From Pseudomonadota bacterium (lineage in GTDB: Bacteria > Pseudomonadota > Alphaproteobacteria > Rhizobiales > Hyphomicrobiaceae): 64,000 nt of DNA. A program made the translations under genes and the position numbers. Shown one piece after another: positions 55,418 through 63,070 of the stretch (within the stretch, counting starts at the first letter, position 1; each line of letters begins with the position of its first letter). The stretch lies in contig JAEWIJ010000199.1 of NCBI GenBank assembly GCA_023387235.1, forward strand, positions 26,987-90,986. The letters run 5' to 3'. The notes under the pieces were generated by a model. It searched no databases. It worked only from the letters and a program-made list of their open reading frames with translations, and was not told the origin of the DNA.

Positions 55418-56740
55418 TCAGAGCGGCGCAGTTTCAGCGTTCTCACTGCGCATCTGCGTGGCGGCCGCGCCGTCGAGGGCGGCGAGAAACGAGCTGATGC
55501 CACTGCTGCGGAGCGGCACGAACGGTTTGGCTGCCTGGCGGCACAAGCGCTTGACCGCACCAGCCGCCTCATGGCTCACGCAATCGACGGGAAACATCAC
55601 GACGTCGGCACGACTGACGAGACCCGCGAGCAGACCGTGGCGGTCCTCGATACCGCCGTCGTGAAACACGACGTCGGCGCCGTGCTCGGCACTGAGCTCG
55701 CGCAAATGGCTGTGCTGTTGTGGCCGCCCGCCGACGTAGAGAACGGTCATGCCATCGACGCGAGGGCGGGATGCCAGTGCGCCTGCCAGTACGCCTGATT
55801 GAGCAGGGATCGCGAGACGGGCTTCGAGGGCCTCCAATTCGTCGCGTAGGGCCGCCTCACGGCCCTCGGCCGCAGCGAGCGCCTCTCGATCCTGTCGTGC
55901 TTGCTCGATGAGGCGCTCGTGGCGCGCTTCGACCGTATTACGACGTCGGCTCTCGACACTGAGCCGGTGTTCGAGATCGGCCACGAGTTTGGTCAGCGCA
56001 GCCTGTTCCGACGGGCCGGCAACCGATTGCTCGCTCTTGACGTCGTTCGCGATTCGACGCGCAAGAAGCACGTTCAGATCGCGGATCTTGGCATCGCGGG
56101 CTGTGATGCCCTCGCGAAGCTGGACCTCCTGACGGCGCAGCTTCTCCTGCAGCCCGGCATTCTCGGCTTCGAGCGCGCTCAAGCGCTGAATGTCGGCCCG
56201 GTTGGCCGCGCCGACGAGATGCGAAAGCATATGCACCTCGCCGAAGATCACGCGTACCAGCTCGTCGGACGCCACGGGATGCGTCAGCGCCGCCCAGTAG
56301 GCGCCCGGGATATCGCCGCGCTTCACGGCCTCGCGCCAGAGCACGCCGACGTCGTTCTCGCTCTTTGCCTTGGCGAACTGATTGATGGTCTGCCGGTGGC
56401 GCTTGTCGAGCGCCTTGTTGAGCAACTTGCCCGCGACGTCCTGCTGGCCGGCGACCGTGACGCCCTTTCCATGCAGGTCGTGGTCGGTGGCGCCCTCGGT
56501 GGCAAACCCCGCTTTGGCGAGAATATGACGCAGCTCGCTCGTCGACAGGCAGGTCCCGACCACGGAGCAATGAAGATAGCGCGAAAGCTCCCACAGTCGT
56601 GCCCGGCGGGGAGCCGAGGAGCGGCCCTCCTCCGGCCGCTCCACAAGCACCAGCGGCGCCGACGTCAGCGAGACCGGCGCCGTCATGGACCGGCCGGCGA
56701 GCTTCAGGCCCGGCATCTGTGCAGCGAAGCGATGCTTCAC
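55418..56740 (-). CDS. Coiled-coil protein with C-terminal DUF2325 domain
   Basis: A 440-residue protein from a GTG start. The N-terminal part has CSVVGTCLSTSELRHI with two Cys and a conserved N-terminal domain (LNKALDKRHRQTINQFAKAK). Residues about 190-330 are coiled coil rich in Arg, Glu and Ala. The C-terminal 90 residues are DUF2325: VLYVGGRPQQHSHLRELSAE, HDGGIEDR and VVMFPVDCVSHEAA. DUF2325 proteins are often found with molybdenum, nitrogenase or sulfur genes; function is unknown. It is the first leftward gene here and is divergent from the aldo/keto reductase. Confidence 0.85.
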   Translation of the reverse strand: MKHRFAAQMPGLKLAGRSMTAPVSLTSAPLVLVERPEEGRSSAPRRARLWELSRYLHCSVVGTCLSTSELRHILAKAGFATEGATDHDLHGKGVTVAGQQDVAGKLLNKALDKRHRQTINQFAKAKSENDVGVLWREAVKRGDIPGAYWAALTHPVASDELVRVIFGEVHMLSHLVGAANRADIQRLSALEAENAGLQEKLRRQEVQLREGITARDAKIRDLNVLLARRIANDVKSEQSVAGPSEQAALTKLVADLEHRLSVESRRRNTVEARHERLIEQARQDREALAAAEGREAALRDELEALEARLAIPAQSGVLAGALASRPRVDGMTVLYVGGRPQQHSHLRELSAEHGADVVFHDGGIEDRHGLLAGLVSRADVVMFPVDCVSHEAAGAVKRLCRQAAKPFVPLRSSGISSFLAALDGAAATQMRSENAETAPL

Positions 56741-56853
56741 GGGAACTTCCCACGCTATATCTCAGCGAATATAACGATCGTGCCAGAAGGCAGGCGGTCT
56801 TACAAGAGGGAAGACCGGCCAGGGAACCGCCATGGCCGCAGGGAGATGCCACC

Positions 56854-57840
56854 ATGGACTACATACGATTGGGTACCACGGGCACGAAGGTCTCCCGTAT
56901 CTGCCTTGGCTGCATGACCTTTGGCGATGCAGCACGCGGCACTCACGCGTGGACGATCGACGAAGAGGCGAGCCGCCCCTTGATCCGGCAGGCGCTCGAG
57001 CTCGGCGTCAACTTCCTGGATACGGCCAACGTCTATTCGGACGGCACATCCGAAGAGATCGTCGGCCGCGCCATCAAGGAATTCGCGCGACGCGACGAGG
57101 TCGTCCTGGCGACCAAGGTGTTCAACCGGATGCGTCCCGGCCCGAACGGCGTGGGGCTCTCGCGCAAGGCCATATTCGCCGAGATCGACAACAGCCTTCG
57201 CCATCTCGGGACGGACTACGTCGATCTCTACATCATCCATCGCTGGGACTACGCGACACCCATCGAGGAAACTCTGGAAGCCTTGCACGACGTCGTGAAG
57301 GCCGGCAAAGCGCGCTACATCGGCGCGTCCTCCATGCACGCCTGGCAGTTCTCGAAGGCGCTCTATACGTCGCGACTCAATGGCTGGACGCGTTTCGTCT
57401 CCATGCAGAACCACCTCAATCTTCTCTACCGTGAGGAAGAGCGGGAGATGATGCCGCTTTGCGCGGATCAGGGCGTTGCGGTCACGCCCTGGAGTCCGCT
57501 GGCGCGCGGCCGCCTGACGCGGGCTTGGGGCGAGAGCAGCCAACGCTTGGAAACGGACGAGTCCGGTAAGCGCTTCTACGCGAACGCGCTCGAGCAGGAC
57601 GAAAAAATCGTGAATGCCGTCGGAGCCATCGCCAAGGCGCGCGGCGTATCGCGGGCACAGGTCGCGCTTGCCTGGCTGGTACAGAAGAAGGGCGTCACGG
57701 CACCCATCATCGGCGCTTCGAAACCGCAGCATCTGACCGATGCCGTCGCTGCGGCCTCGCTCGGCCTCACGGCGGAGGAGATCGCAACGCTGGAGGCGCC
57801 TTACGTGCCACATCGCATCTCGGGCTTTCAACAGGCTTGA
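56854..57840 (+). CDS. Aldo/keto reductase
   Basis: A 328-residue NADPH-dependent reductase. The catalytic tetrad is present: Asp and Tyr in NFLDTANVYSDGTSEEI, Lys in VVLATKVF and His in LYIIHRWD. GLSRKAIFAEIDNSLRHLGT and AWLVQKKGVTAPIIGASKPQ are AKR11/12-like blocks. An upstream frame (from 56599) overlaps the DUF2325 gene on the other strand and is discarded. It overlaps the start of the nitroreductase gene by 4 bp if TTG 57837 is used. Confidence 0.9.
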   Translation: MDYIRLGTTGTKVSRICLGCMTFGDAARGTHAWTIDEEASRPLIRQALELGVNFLDTANVYSDGTSEEIVGRAIKEFARRDEVVLATKVFNRMRPGPNGVGLSRKAIFAEIDNSLRHLGTDYVDLYIIHRWDYATPIEETLEALHDVVKAGKARYIGASSMHAWQFSKALYTSRLNGWTRFVSMQNHLNLLYREEEREMMPLCADQGVAVTPWSPLARGRLTRAWGESSQRLETDESGKRFYANALEQDEKIVNAVGAIAKARGVSRAQVALAWLVQKKGVTAPIIGASKPQHLTDAVAAASLGLTAEEIATLEAPYVPHRISGFQQA

Positions 57841-58532
57841 GATCAATAGAGCCGTGCAACGCAGTAGACGAGAGTTGTGCATTGCCGAATAGACCAGTGC
57901 CTGAAAGCCCTGCAGTCGTTGCCAGCGGTCGCACCACGCCGTTCGATCGATCTTTTCCGCCAAGGTTGCGCGCGCTGCTCAATCGCTCCTCGGTCGCCCC
58001 GAAGACGCTTGTAAGTCCAGGCCCGTCGCAGGAGGAGCTGGAGCTCCTCGTCAGTGCCGCGCTCACGGCACCAGATCATGTGGGCCTGCGGCCGTTCCGC
58101 TTTATTTCCATCGAGGGAGCGGGCCGCGAGCAGCTATCTCGAACCTACATGGCCATCAAGAAGGCGCGCGATCCACGGACGCGACCGGAAGAGCTGGCGC
58201 GCACCTGGAAGAAGACCATGCGCGCGCCCTGTCTGCTGGCGGTGGTGGCGCGACTCGATTGGGCGCATCCGAAGGTACCGGCCCACGAGCAATACATCAC
58301 CGTCGGTGGCGCGGTTCTCGCAGTGCTGTTGGCGTGCCAGATGCTGGGCTACGGCGGCATCATGCTGAGCGGCAGCCGCTCGCGGCATCGCCTCGTGCGC
58401 AATCTCCTGGAAATTGCCCCGGCTGAGGAGGTGGTCGGCTTCATCAGTATCGGCACGCCGTCGAAGCCTATTCCGCCGAAAGTGCGCCCCCCTCCGCGCG
58501 ATTTCCTCAAGACTTGGCGTGGTAACGAATAG
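57837..58532 (+). CDS. Nitroreductase-family oxidoreductase (YdjA-like)
   Basis: About 231 residues if it starts at TTG 57837 (ATGA-like overlap with the aldo/keto reductase); TTG 57882 or GTG 57897 are alternatives. LRALLNRSSVAPKTLVSPGP then ELLVSAALTAPDHVGLRPFR is the FMN-binding R-S/P-H-x-LRP-x-R signature of YdjA/TdsD-type nitroreductases. AVLLACQMLGYGGIMLSGSR and FISIGTPSKP complete the fold. It uses NAD(P)H to reduce nitro or quinone compounds. No signal peptide. Co-transcribed with the reductase. Confidence 0.82.
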   Translation: MRSIEPCNAVDESCALPNRPVPESPAVVASGRTTPFDRSFPPRLRALLNRSSVAPKTLVSPGPSQEELELLVSAALTAPDHVGLRPFRFISIEGAGREQLSRTYMAIKKARDPRTRPEELARTWKKTMRAPCLLAVVARLDWAHPKVPAHEQYITVGGAVLAVLLACQMLGYGGIMLSGSRSRHRLVRNLLEIAPAEEVVGFISIGTPSKPIPPKVRPPPRDFLKTWRGNE

Positions 58533-58575
58533 CCCGCTCCTGAAGGCCGACATCAGCAATCGATGACCTGATGCC

Positions 58576-58908
58576 TCAGTCCACGATAAAAAGTTTCGCG
58601 CCCCTCGGCGTGTACGATCGGTGCGCCGCGTCGCCGAAGTCCGACACCTGGTAGCTCATTCCCGCCGAGAGCGTGAAACGCCGCCCATCCTTGAGCTCGC
58701 TGATGAGCTCGCCTTCCAACACGTAGAGAATGTGGCCGCGGTCGCACCAGTGGTCGGCCAGATAGCCTGCCGTGTACTCGACGTGACGGACGCGAACGTC
58801 GCCGATGTCCAAGGTGCGCCATATGGCCTCGCCCTGCTCGCCCTTGTGGACGGTCGGGGCGACTTTGGACCAGTCGGTGACGGTGAATGGTAGGGGCGGA
58901 ATTTTCAT
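58576..58908 (-). CDS. Small DHCW-type cupin
   Basis: A 110-residue cupin. The central motif HVEYTAGYLADHWCDRGHIL contains the D-H-x-C-x-x-x-H arrangement known from DHCW-type cupins (here DHWCDRGH), with YVLEGELISEL and GAKLFIVD as the closing strands. The motif could hold metal via His and Cys. ATG 58908 is used; a frame to 58962 is in frame but lacks a good site. Its role is unknown. Confidence 0.75.
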   Translation of the reverse strand: MKIPPLPFTVTDWSKVAPTVHKGEQGEAIWRTLDIGDVRVRHVEYTAGYLADHWCDRGHILYVLEGELISELKDGRRFTLSAGMSYQVSDFGDAAHRSYTPRGAKLFIVD

Positions 58909-58963
58909 TGCGGTCAGACTCTCGCGAGCATGGCGGCACCATGTCGAGGATGTTCGACGCATT

Positions 58964-58992
58964 CGCCCGTGCGCGCAAGAGGCGCACGGGCG
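58964..58992 (-). terminator. Terminator-like hairpin downstream of the PsiF-like gene
   Basis: CGCCCGTGCGC, a 7-nt loop, then its exact complement GCGCACGGGCG: an 11-bp perfect stem starting 29 bases after the PsiF-like stop and before the cupin gene. No U tract follows. Confidence 0.62.
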
Positions 58993-59021
58993 TGGCTGTC
59001 AATAGCGCGACCGCAGAACAG

Positions 59022-59273
59022 TTACTTGCCGACGGCGTCCGAGACGCACTTCTTCTCGAAGCTCGTCTTTGCAGCGCCGGCGAGCTTCTTGCCGGTGGCG
59101 GCCTTGGTGCAGCTCGCGGAGGCATCCTTCTCGCATTTGGTCATGAACGACTTCAACGCGGCACCGGCCAGCTTCTTCGATGTGGCCTGCGCCTGGCAGC
59201 TTTGTGCCATTCCTTGCGCGTGAGCGAGCGAAGACCCGGCAACGAGTGCGAGAGCAACGACAAGAGTCCTCAT
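59022..59273 (-). CDS. PsiF-like small exported protein
   Basis: An 83-residue protein with a signal peptide (LVVALALVAGSSLAHAQ) and two repeats, QAQATSKKLAGAALKSFMTKC and TKAATGKKLAGAAKTSFEKKC, each ending in a Cys. This is the PsiF repeat layout (C-x-x-x-A-x-x-K-x-L-x-G-x-x-x-x-x-F-x-x-x-C). E. coli PsiF is phosphate-starvation induced, but function is unproven. The gene is followed by a hairpin at 58964. Confidence 0.75.
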   Translation of the reverse strand: MRTLVVALALVAGSSLAHAQGMAQSCQAQATSKKLAGAALKSFMTKCEKDASASCTKAATGKKLAGAAKTSFEKKCVSDAVGK

Positions 59274-59396
59274 GGGACACTCCCTGGGCTGTTGAGGCGC
59301 GCATTCATCGCCAGCCGCGATGAACGTCGCGTGAATCGCTGAACGCGGCGCCCCGCCAACGGTTCACGAGGGCGCTGCTAAACGACTTTCAGCAAT

Positions 59397-60464
59397 TTAT
59401 CGGGCGCGCGCCGTATCCCTGAGCTTGCCGACAATGCCGTTGGGAAAGAAGTAGACGCTCAGAATGAACAGCACACCCAGCCACAGCAGCCAGCGGTCGG
59501 GATGCAGCAGGTGCGGGATGAGCGGGAGGGCGGATGTCGCCTCACTCCCGACGGCCATGAGCTTCTGCAGGTAGTTCTGCGCGAGAATGAAGAGCGTCGC
59601 GCCGATCACGGCACCGTAGAGCGTCCCCATGCCGCCGATCACGACCATGAGCAGAATATCGAGCATGATCGCGAACGAGAGGGTTGTATCGGGGCCCGTG
59701 TAACGCACCCAGATCGCGCTCATCGCGCCCGCGAGCACCGCCATACCCGCCGCGAGACAGTTCGCGACCGTGCGGTAGTAGACGACGTTGTAGCCGAGCG
59801 CCTCGGCGCGGAAGTCGTTCTCGCGAATGGCCTGGAGCACGCGCCCGAACGGCGAGTTGACGATCCTGAAGGCTGCGAGCAGCAGAGCCAGCGCGGCGCC
59901 GAACACGAGGTAGTAGCTCAAGTCGCGCCCATCCATGCGCAGACCGATCGCGGGCATGTCGAGCAGCACGGTGCCCGGCCGCAGCAGTGGCGGCACGCGG
60001 AAGGAGCGCCCATCCTCGCCGCCCGTGTACTCCGAAAGCTGGCTCGCGAGGATCGCGAAGGCGGACGCTACGGCGAGCGTGATCATGGCGAAGAAGATGG
60101 CGCGCACGCGCAGTGACAGAAGACCGATCACGAACGCAAGCACCGCACCGACGACGAGCGCGATCGCAAGGCCGAGGCCGGCCGACGTCCACGTCGCGCC
60201 CCAGCCGTAGAGTGCCAGCCCGACACCATACCCGCCGATGCCGAAGAACATGGTGTGCGCGAACGAGACGATGCCCGTGTAGCCGAGCAGCAGGTCATAA
60301 CTCGCAACGAGCACGATGAAGATGCAGATCTTCGCGGCCGTATTTATCGGCTGCGAGCCGCTGAAGAGGAACGGCGCGAAAGCGAGCGCGAAGAAGATCG
60401 CGAGCAGCACGAAGGAGAGAATGCGGCTGCGCGGCAAGTCGCCTGATAGCGCTGACTGGATCAT
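59397..60464 (-). CDS. livM: Branched-chain amino acid ABC transporter permease LivM
   Basis: A 355-residue inner-membrane permease with LLLGYTGIVSFAHTMFFGIGGYG in the N-terminal half and the EAA loop GRVLQAIRENDFRAEALGYN then YLQKLMAVGSEATSALPLIP near the C-terminus; eight to ten helices are visible. ATG 60464 lies 4 bp after livH; a frame extending to 60677 overlaps livH and is low-complexity. It pairs with LivH to form the channel fed by the substrate-binding protein LivK and powered by LivG/LivF. Confidence 0.92.
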   Translation of the reverse strand: MIQSALSGDLPRSRILSFVLLAIFFALAFAPFLFSGSQPINTAAKICIFIVLVASYDLLLGYTGIVSFAHTMFFGIGGYGVGLALYGWGATWTSAGLGLAIALVVGAVLAFVIGLLSLRVRAIFFAMITLAVASAFAILASQLSEYTGGEDGRSFRVPPLLRPGTVLLDMPAIGLRMDGRDLSYYLVFGAALALLLAAFRIVNSPFGRVLQAIRENDFRAEALGYNVVYYRTVANCLAAGMAVLAGAMSAIWVRYTGPDTTLSFAIMLDILLMVVIGGMGTLYGAVIGATLFILAQNYLQKLMAVGSEATSALPLIPHLLHPDRWLLWLGVLFILSVYFFPNGIVGKLRDTARAR

Positions 60465-60468
60465 GACG

Positions 60469-61488
60469 CTAGCGCCTCGCGACCGGATAAAGCCCCTGCG
60501 GCCGCCACATGAGGATCGCGACCATGAGCAGGATATTCGACGCGACGGCGATCTTCGGCGCGAGGAAAGCCGTATAGTTGGCCATGAGCGCGACGAGGAT
60601 CGCGCCAAGAAAGCAGCCGCCGACCGAGCCGAGCCCGCCGATGATGATGACGATGAACACGAGCACCATGACATCACCGCCGATCGCCGCCGTCAGCGTC
60701 TCGCGATAGAGCGCCCAGAGGGTCCCGCCGAGGCCAGCGAGCGCGGAGCCCGCAATGAATACACCGACAAAAAGCTGGCGGACGCGATAGCCGAGCGCCT
60801 CCACCATCTCGCGGTTCTCGACGCCGGCGCGAATGAGCAGGCCGACCTTCGTGCGGTTGAGCACGAGTTGCATGACGATGAAAACCGTAAGACCGACTGC
60901 CACGGCAAGAAGCCGGAATTTCTCGAGCGCGAAGTCGCCGATCGTGATCGCGCCGCGCAGGCCGTTCGGCAGCGGCATGGGCTTCTGGTCGCCCCCCCAC
61001 ACGACATGAATGAGCTGCTCCGCCACGATCAGGCCGCCCATGGTGATCAGGATCTGCTTCAAGTGCTGGCCGTAGACCGGGCGCACGATCACGCGCTCGA
61101 AGGCCCAGCCGAGGGCACCTGTCCCGACCATCGCCGCGATCACCGCCAGAAGCAGCGCGGCAAGGTTCAACGTGAGTGCATCCGACTGCACCCAACCGCT
61201 GAGTGGCCCGAGCACGGTCATCGCCATGTAGGCGCCGATGGCGATGAAAGCACCGTGACCGAAGTTGAGCACGTCCATGAGGCCGAAGATGAGCGTCAGG
61301 CCGCTGGCGATCACGAAGATCATCATGCCCATGGCGAGCGCGGCGACCGTCAGCGTCACCCACGTCGTCGGGCTGCCGACGAGAGGCAACGCGGCCAGCG
61401 CAATCACGGGCGCAATCAGGACCGGCAGCAGATCGCGCGGGGTCTGCGGCAGATCATCGGGGGCGGCTCGCGATGTCGTCGTCGCCAT
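60469..61488 (-). CDS. livH: Branched-chain amino acid ABC transporter permease LivH
   Basis: A 339-residue permease with SGLTLIFGLMDVLNFGHGAF, the LivH signature (G-x-D-x-x-NFAHG-like), RAGVENREMVEALGY as the EAA loop and GGLGSVGGCFLGAILVALMA near the end. The N-terminal 40 residues are Thr/Pro-rich. It starts just 9 bp after livF in the leftward operon. The order livK-livG-livF-livH-livM is that of amide/urea-type HAAT operons as well as amino acid ones. Confidence 0.92.
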   Translation of the reverse strand: MATTTSRAAPDDLPQTPRDLLPVLIAPVIALAALPLVGSPTTWVTLTVAALAMGMMIFVIASGLTLIFGLMDVLNFGHGAFIAIGAYMAMTVLGPLSGWVQSDALTLNLAALLLAVIAAMVGTGALGWAFERVIVRPVYGQHLKQILITMGGLIVAEQLIHVVWGGDQKPMPLPNGLRGAITIGDFALEKFRLLAVAVGLTVFIVMQLVLNRTKVGLLIRAGVENREMVEALGYRVRQLFVGVFIAGSALAGLGGTLWALYRETLTAAIGGDVMVLVFIVIIIGGLGSVGGCFLGAILVALMANYTAFLAPKIAVASNILLMVAILMWRPQGLYPVARR

Positions 61489-61497
61489 GGTTGATCC

Positions 61498-62223
61498 CTA
61501 TTGATGCGCGGCGAGTGAAAGGCCGAGCAGACGCGTCTGCAGCGTGCTGTCGGCGGCGAGCGCCTGCATGGCACCGCGATGGACAATGCGGCCGTCGTCC
61601 ATCACGGCGACGTTGTCGCCGAGGCTCGCGGCGAAACGGAAGTTCTGCTCGACGAGCAGGATGGTCGTCTTGTCCCGCTTCAGCTCCTTGAAAGCCGCGA
61701 TCATGCCTTCGATGATAGCCGGCGCGATGCCCTTGGTCGGCTCGTCGATCAGGATGAGCGACTTCGGCTCGACGATCGCGCGCGCGATCGAGAGCATCTG
61801 CTTCTGTCCGCCGCTGAGCAGACCCGCGGGGAGCTGCCAGAAGCGCTTGAGCGCCGGAAACAGACCAAATATCCAGTCGAGACGCGCGGCATCCGGCGGC
61901 CCGAGGCGCGCGGCGAGGCGCATGTTCTCCGCGACGGTGAGATCCGCGAACACGCCCATGCTCTCGGGAACGTAGCCGATGCCGAGGCGTGCAATATCGG
62001 GCGTCGCGCGGCCGCCGATCGACTGCCCGTCGAAAGTGATCGCCCCTTTGCTCGGCGGCCAGAGCCCCATGATCGTCCTGAGCGTCGTCGTCTTGCCCGC
62101 GCCATTGCGGCCGAGAAGCACGGTCAGCTCGCCGCGCTGCACGGTGAGATCCACGCCCTGCAGGATGTGATACTGGCCGATATGCGTGTGGACGCCGTCG
62201 AGGGCGAGCAGCACGTCGCTCAT
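61498..62223 (-). CDS. livF: Branched-chain amino acid ABC transporter ATPase LivF
   Basis: A 241-residue ATPase with Walker A LGRNGAGKTTT, ABC signature LLSGGQKQMLSIARA, Walker B LILIDEPTKG and H-loop LLVEQNF. VHTHIGQYHILQGVDLTVQR is the usual LivF opening. Its ATG overlaps the livG stop (ATGA). A longer frame from 62634 lies within livG in another phase and is an artefact. Confidence 0.93.
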   Translation of the reverse strand: MSDVLLALDGVHTHIGQYHILQGVDLTVQRGELTVLLGRNGAGKTTTLRTIMGLWPPSKGAITFDGQSIGGRATPDIARLGIGYVPESMGVFADLTVAENMRLAARLGPPDAARLDWIFGLFPALKRFWQLPAGLLSGGQKQMLSIARAIVEPKSLILIDEPTKGIAPAIIEGMIAAFKELKRDKTTILLVEQNFRFAASLGDNVAVMDDGRIVHRGAMQALAADSTLQTRLLGLSLAAHQ

Positions 62224-63005
62224 GATACGGCCGCCCCCTTGCCGGCGTCGTCCGGCATCGCGCCGAGATAGGCTTCCTGCACGATCGGCGAAGCGATGAC
62301 GGTTTCGGGATCGCCATCGGCGACGAGCTGGCCGTTGTGCAGCACGACGATCCGATCCGCGAGCGAGCGCACGACATCCATCTTGTGCTCGACGAGCAGG
62401 ATGGTCTTGTCGCCGGCGGCTTTCAGCTTCTGAATGAGATCGAGCACGACCGGCACCTCGTCGACGGACATGCCCGCCGTCGGTTCGTCGAACATGTAGA
62501 CGTGCGGCTCGAGCGCCATCATCAGCGCCACTTCGAGCTTGCGTTTGTCGCCGTGCGGGAGCGCCGCGGCGGCGATCTCGCGCTTGTCCTGCAGGTTCAC
62601 CTCTTCGAGAAAGTGCTCGGCACGGTTGATCCACTCGGCGTGATGATCCCAGCGGCTCCAGAGGCTCGCCGCCGCACGCGCCTTGGCCTGCACGGCAAGA
62701 CGGACGTTTTCAGCGACCGAGAGATTGGGAAAGAGATTGGTGATCTGGAAGGCGCGCCCGATGCCGCGTTTCGCCCGCTCGGAGGTTCTGAGGCGCGTGA
62801 CGTCTTCGCCATCGAGCTGAACGGTGCCAGCCGTCGCGGGAAGCTGGCCGGATATCAGGTTGAAGTACGTCGTCTTGCCCGCGCCATTGGGGCCGACGAT
62901 CGCGGTCAGGCTGCCCGTGTGAAATGCGCAGCTCACGTTGTCGACAGCGGCATGGCCACCGAAGCGGATCGTCAGCCCTTGTGTTTCGAGGACAGGTCGA
63001 GACAT
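62220..63005 (-). CDS. livG: Branched-chain amino acid ABC transporter ATPase LivG
   Basis: A 261-residue ATPase: Walker A VGPNGAGKTTYFN, the LivG-specific long insert (FQITNLFPNLSVAENVRLAV and SLWSRWDHHAEWINRAEH), ALPHGDKRKLEVALMMAL as signature (LSYGEQR-like, degenerate), YMFDEPTAGMSVDE as Walker B and LLVEHKMDVV as H-loop. It lies 65 bp after livK, a gap that holds a hairpin, and overlaps livF by 4 bp. Confidence 0.93.
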   Translation of the reverse strand: MSRPVLETQGLTIRFGGHAAVDNVSCAFHTGSLTAIVGPNGAGKTTYFNLISGQLPATAGTVQLDGEDVTRLRTSERAKRGIGRAFQITNLFPNLSVAENVRLAVQAKARAAASLWSRWDHHAEWINRAEHFLEEVNLQDKREIAAAALPHGDKRKLEVALMMALEPHVYMFDEPTAGMSVDEVPVVLDLIQKLKAAGDKTILLVEHKMDVVRSLADRIVVLHNGQLVADGDPETVIASPIVQEAYLGAMPDDAGKGAAVS

Positions 63006-63024
63006 GCGGCCTCATGAATGCAGG

Positions 63025-63055
63025 AACCAGCGAGGGCACGCGGCGCTCGCTGGTT
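63025..63055 (-). promoter_or_regulatory. Intercistronic hairpin between livK and livG
   Basis: AACCAGCGAG and its complement, 11-nt loop, 15 bases after the livK stop. Such hairpins in transporter operons protect the binding-protein transcript or partly terminate, giving more LivK than membrane parts. There is no U tract. Confidence 0.55.
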
Positions 63056-63070
63056 TCCGCGGTCGACCTC

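Noticed and set aside
60316..61494. 392-codon plus-strand frame
   Set aside because: Antisense to livH and the end of livM; very high charge, typical of a shadow.
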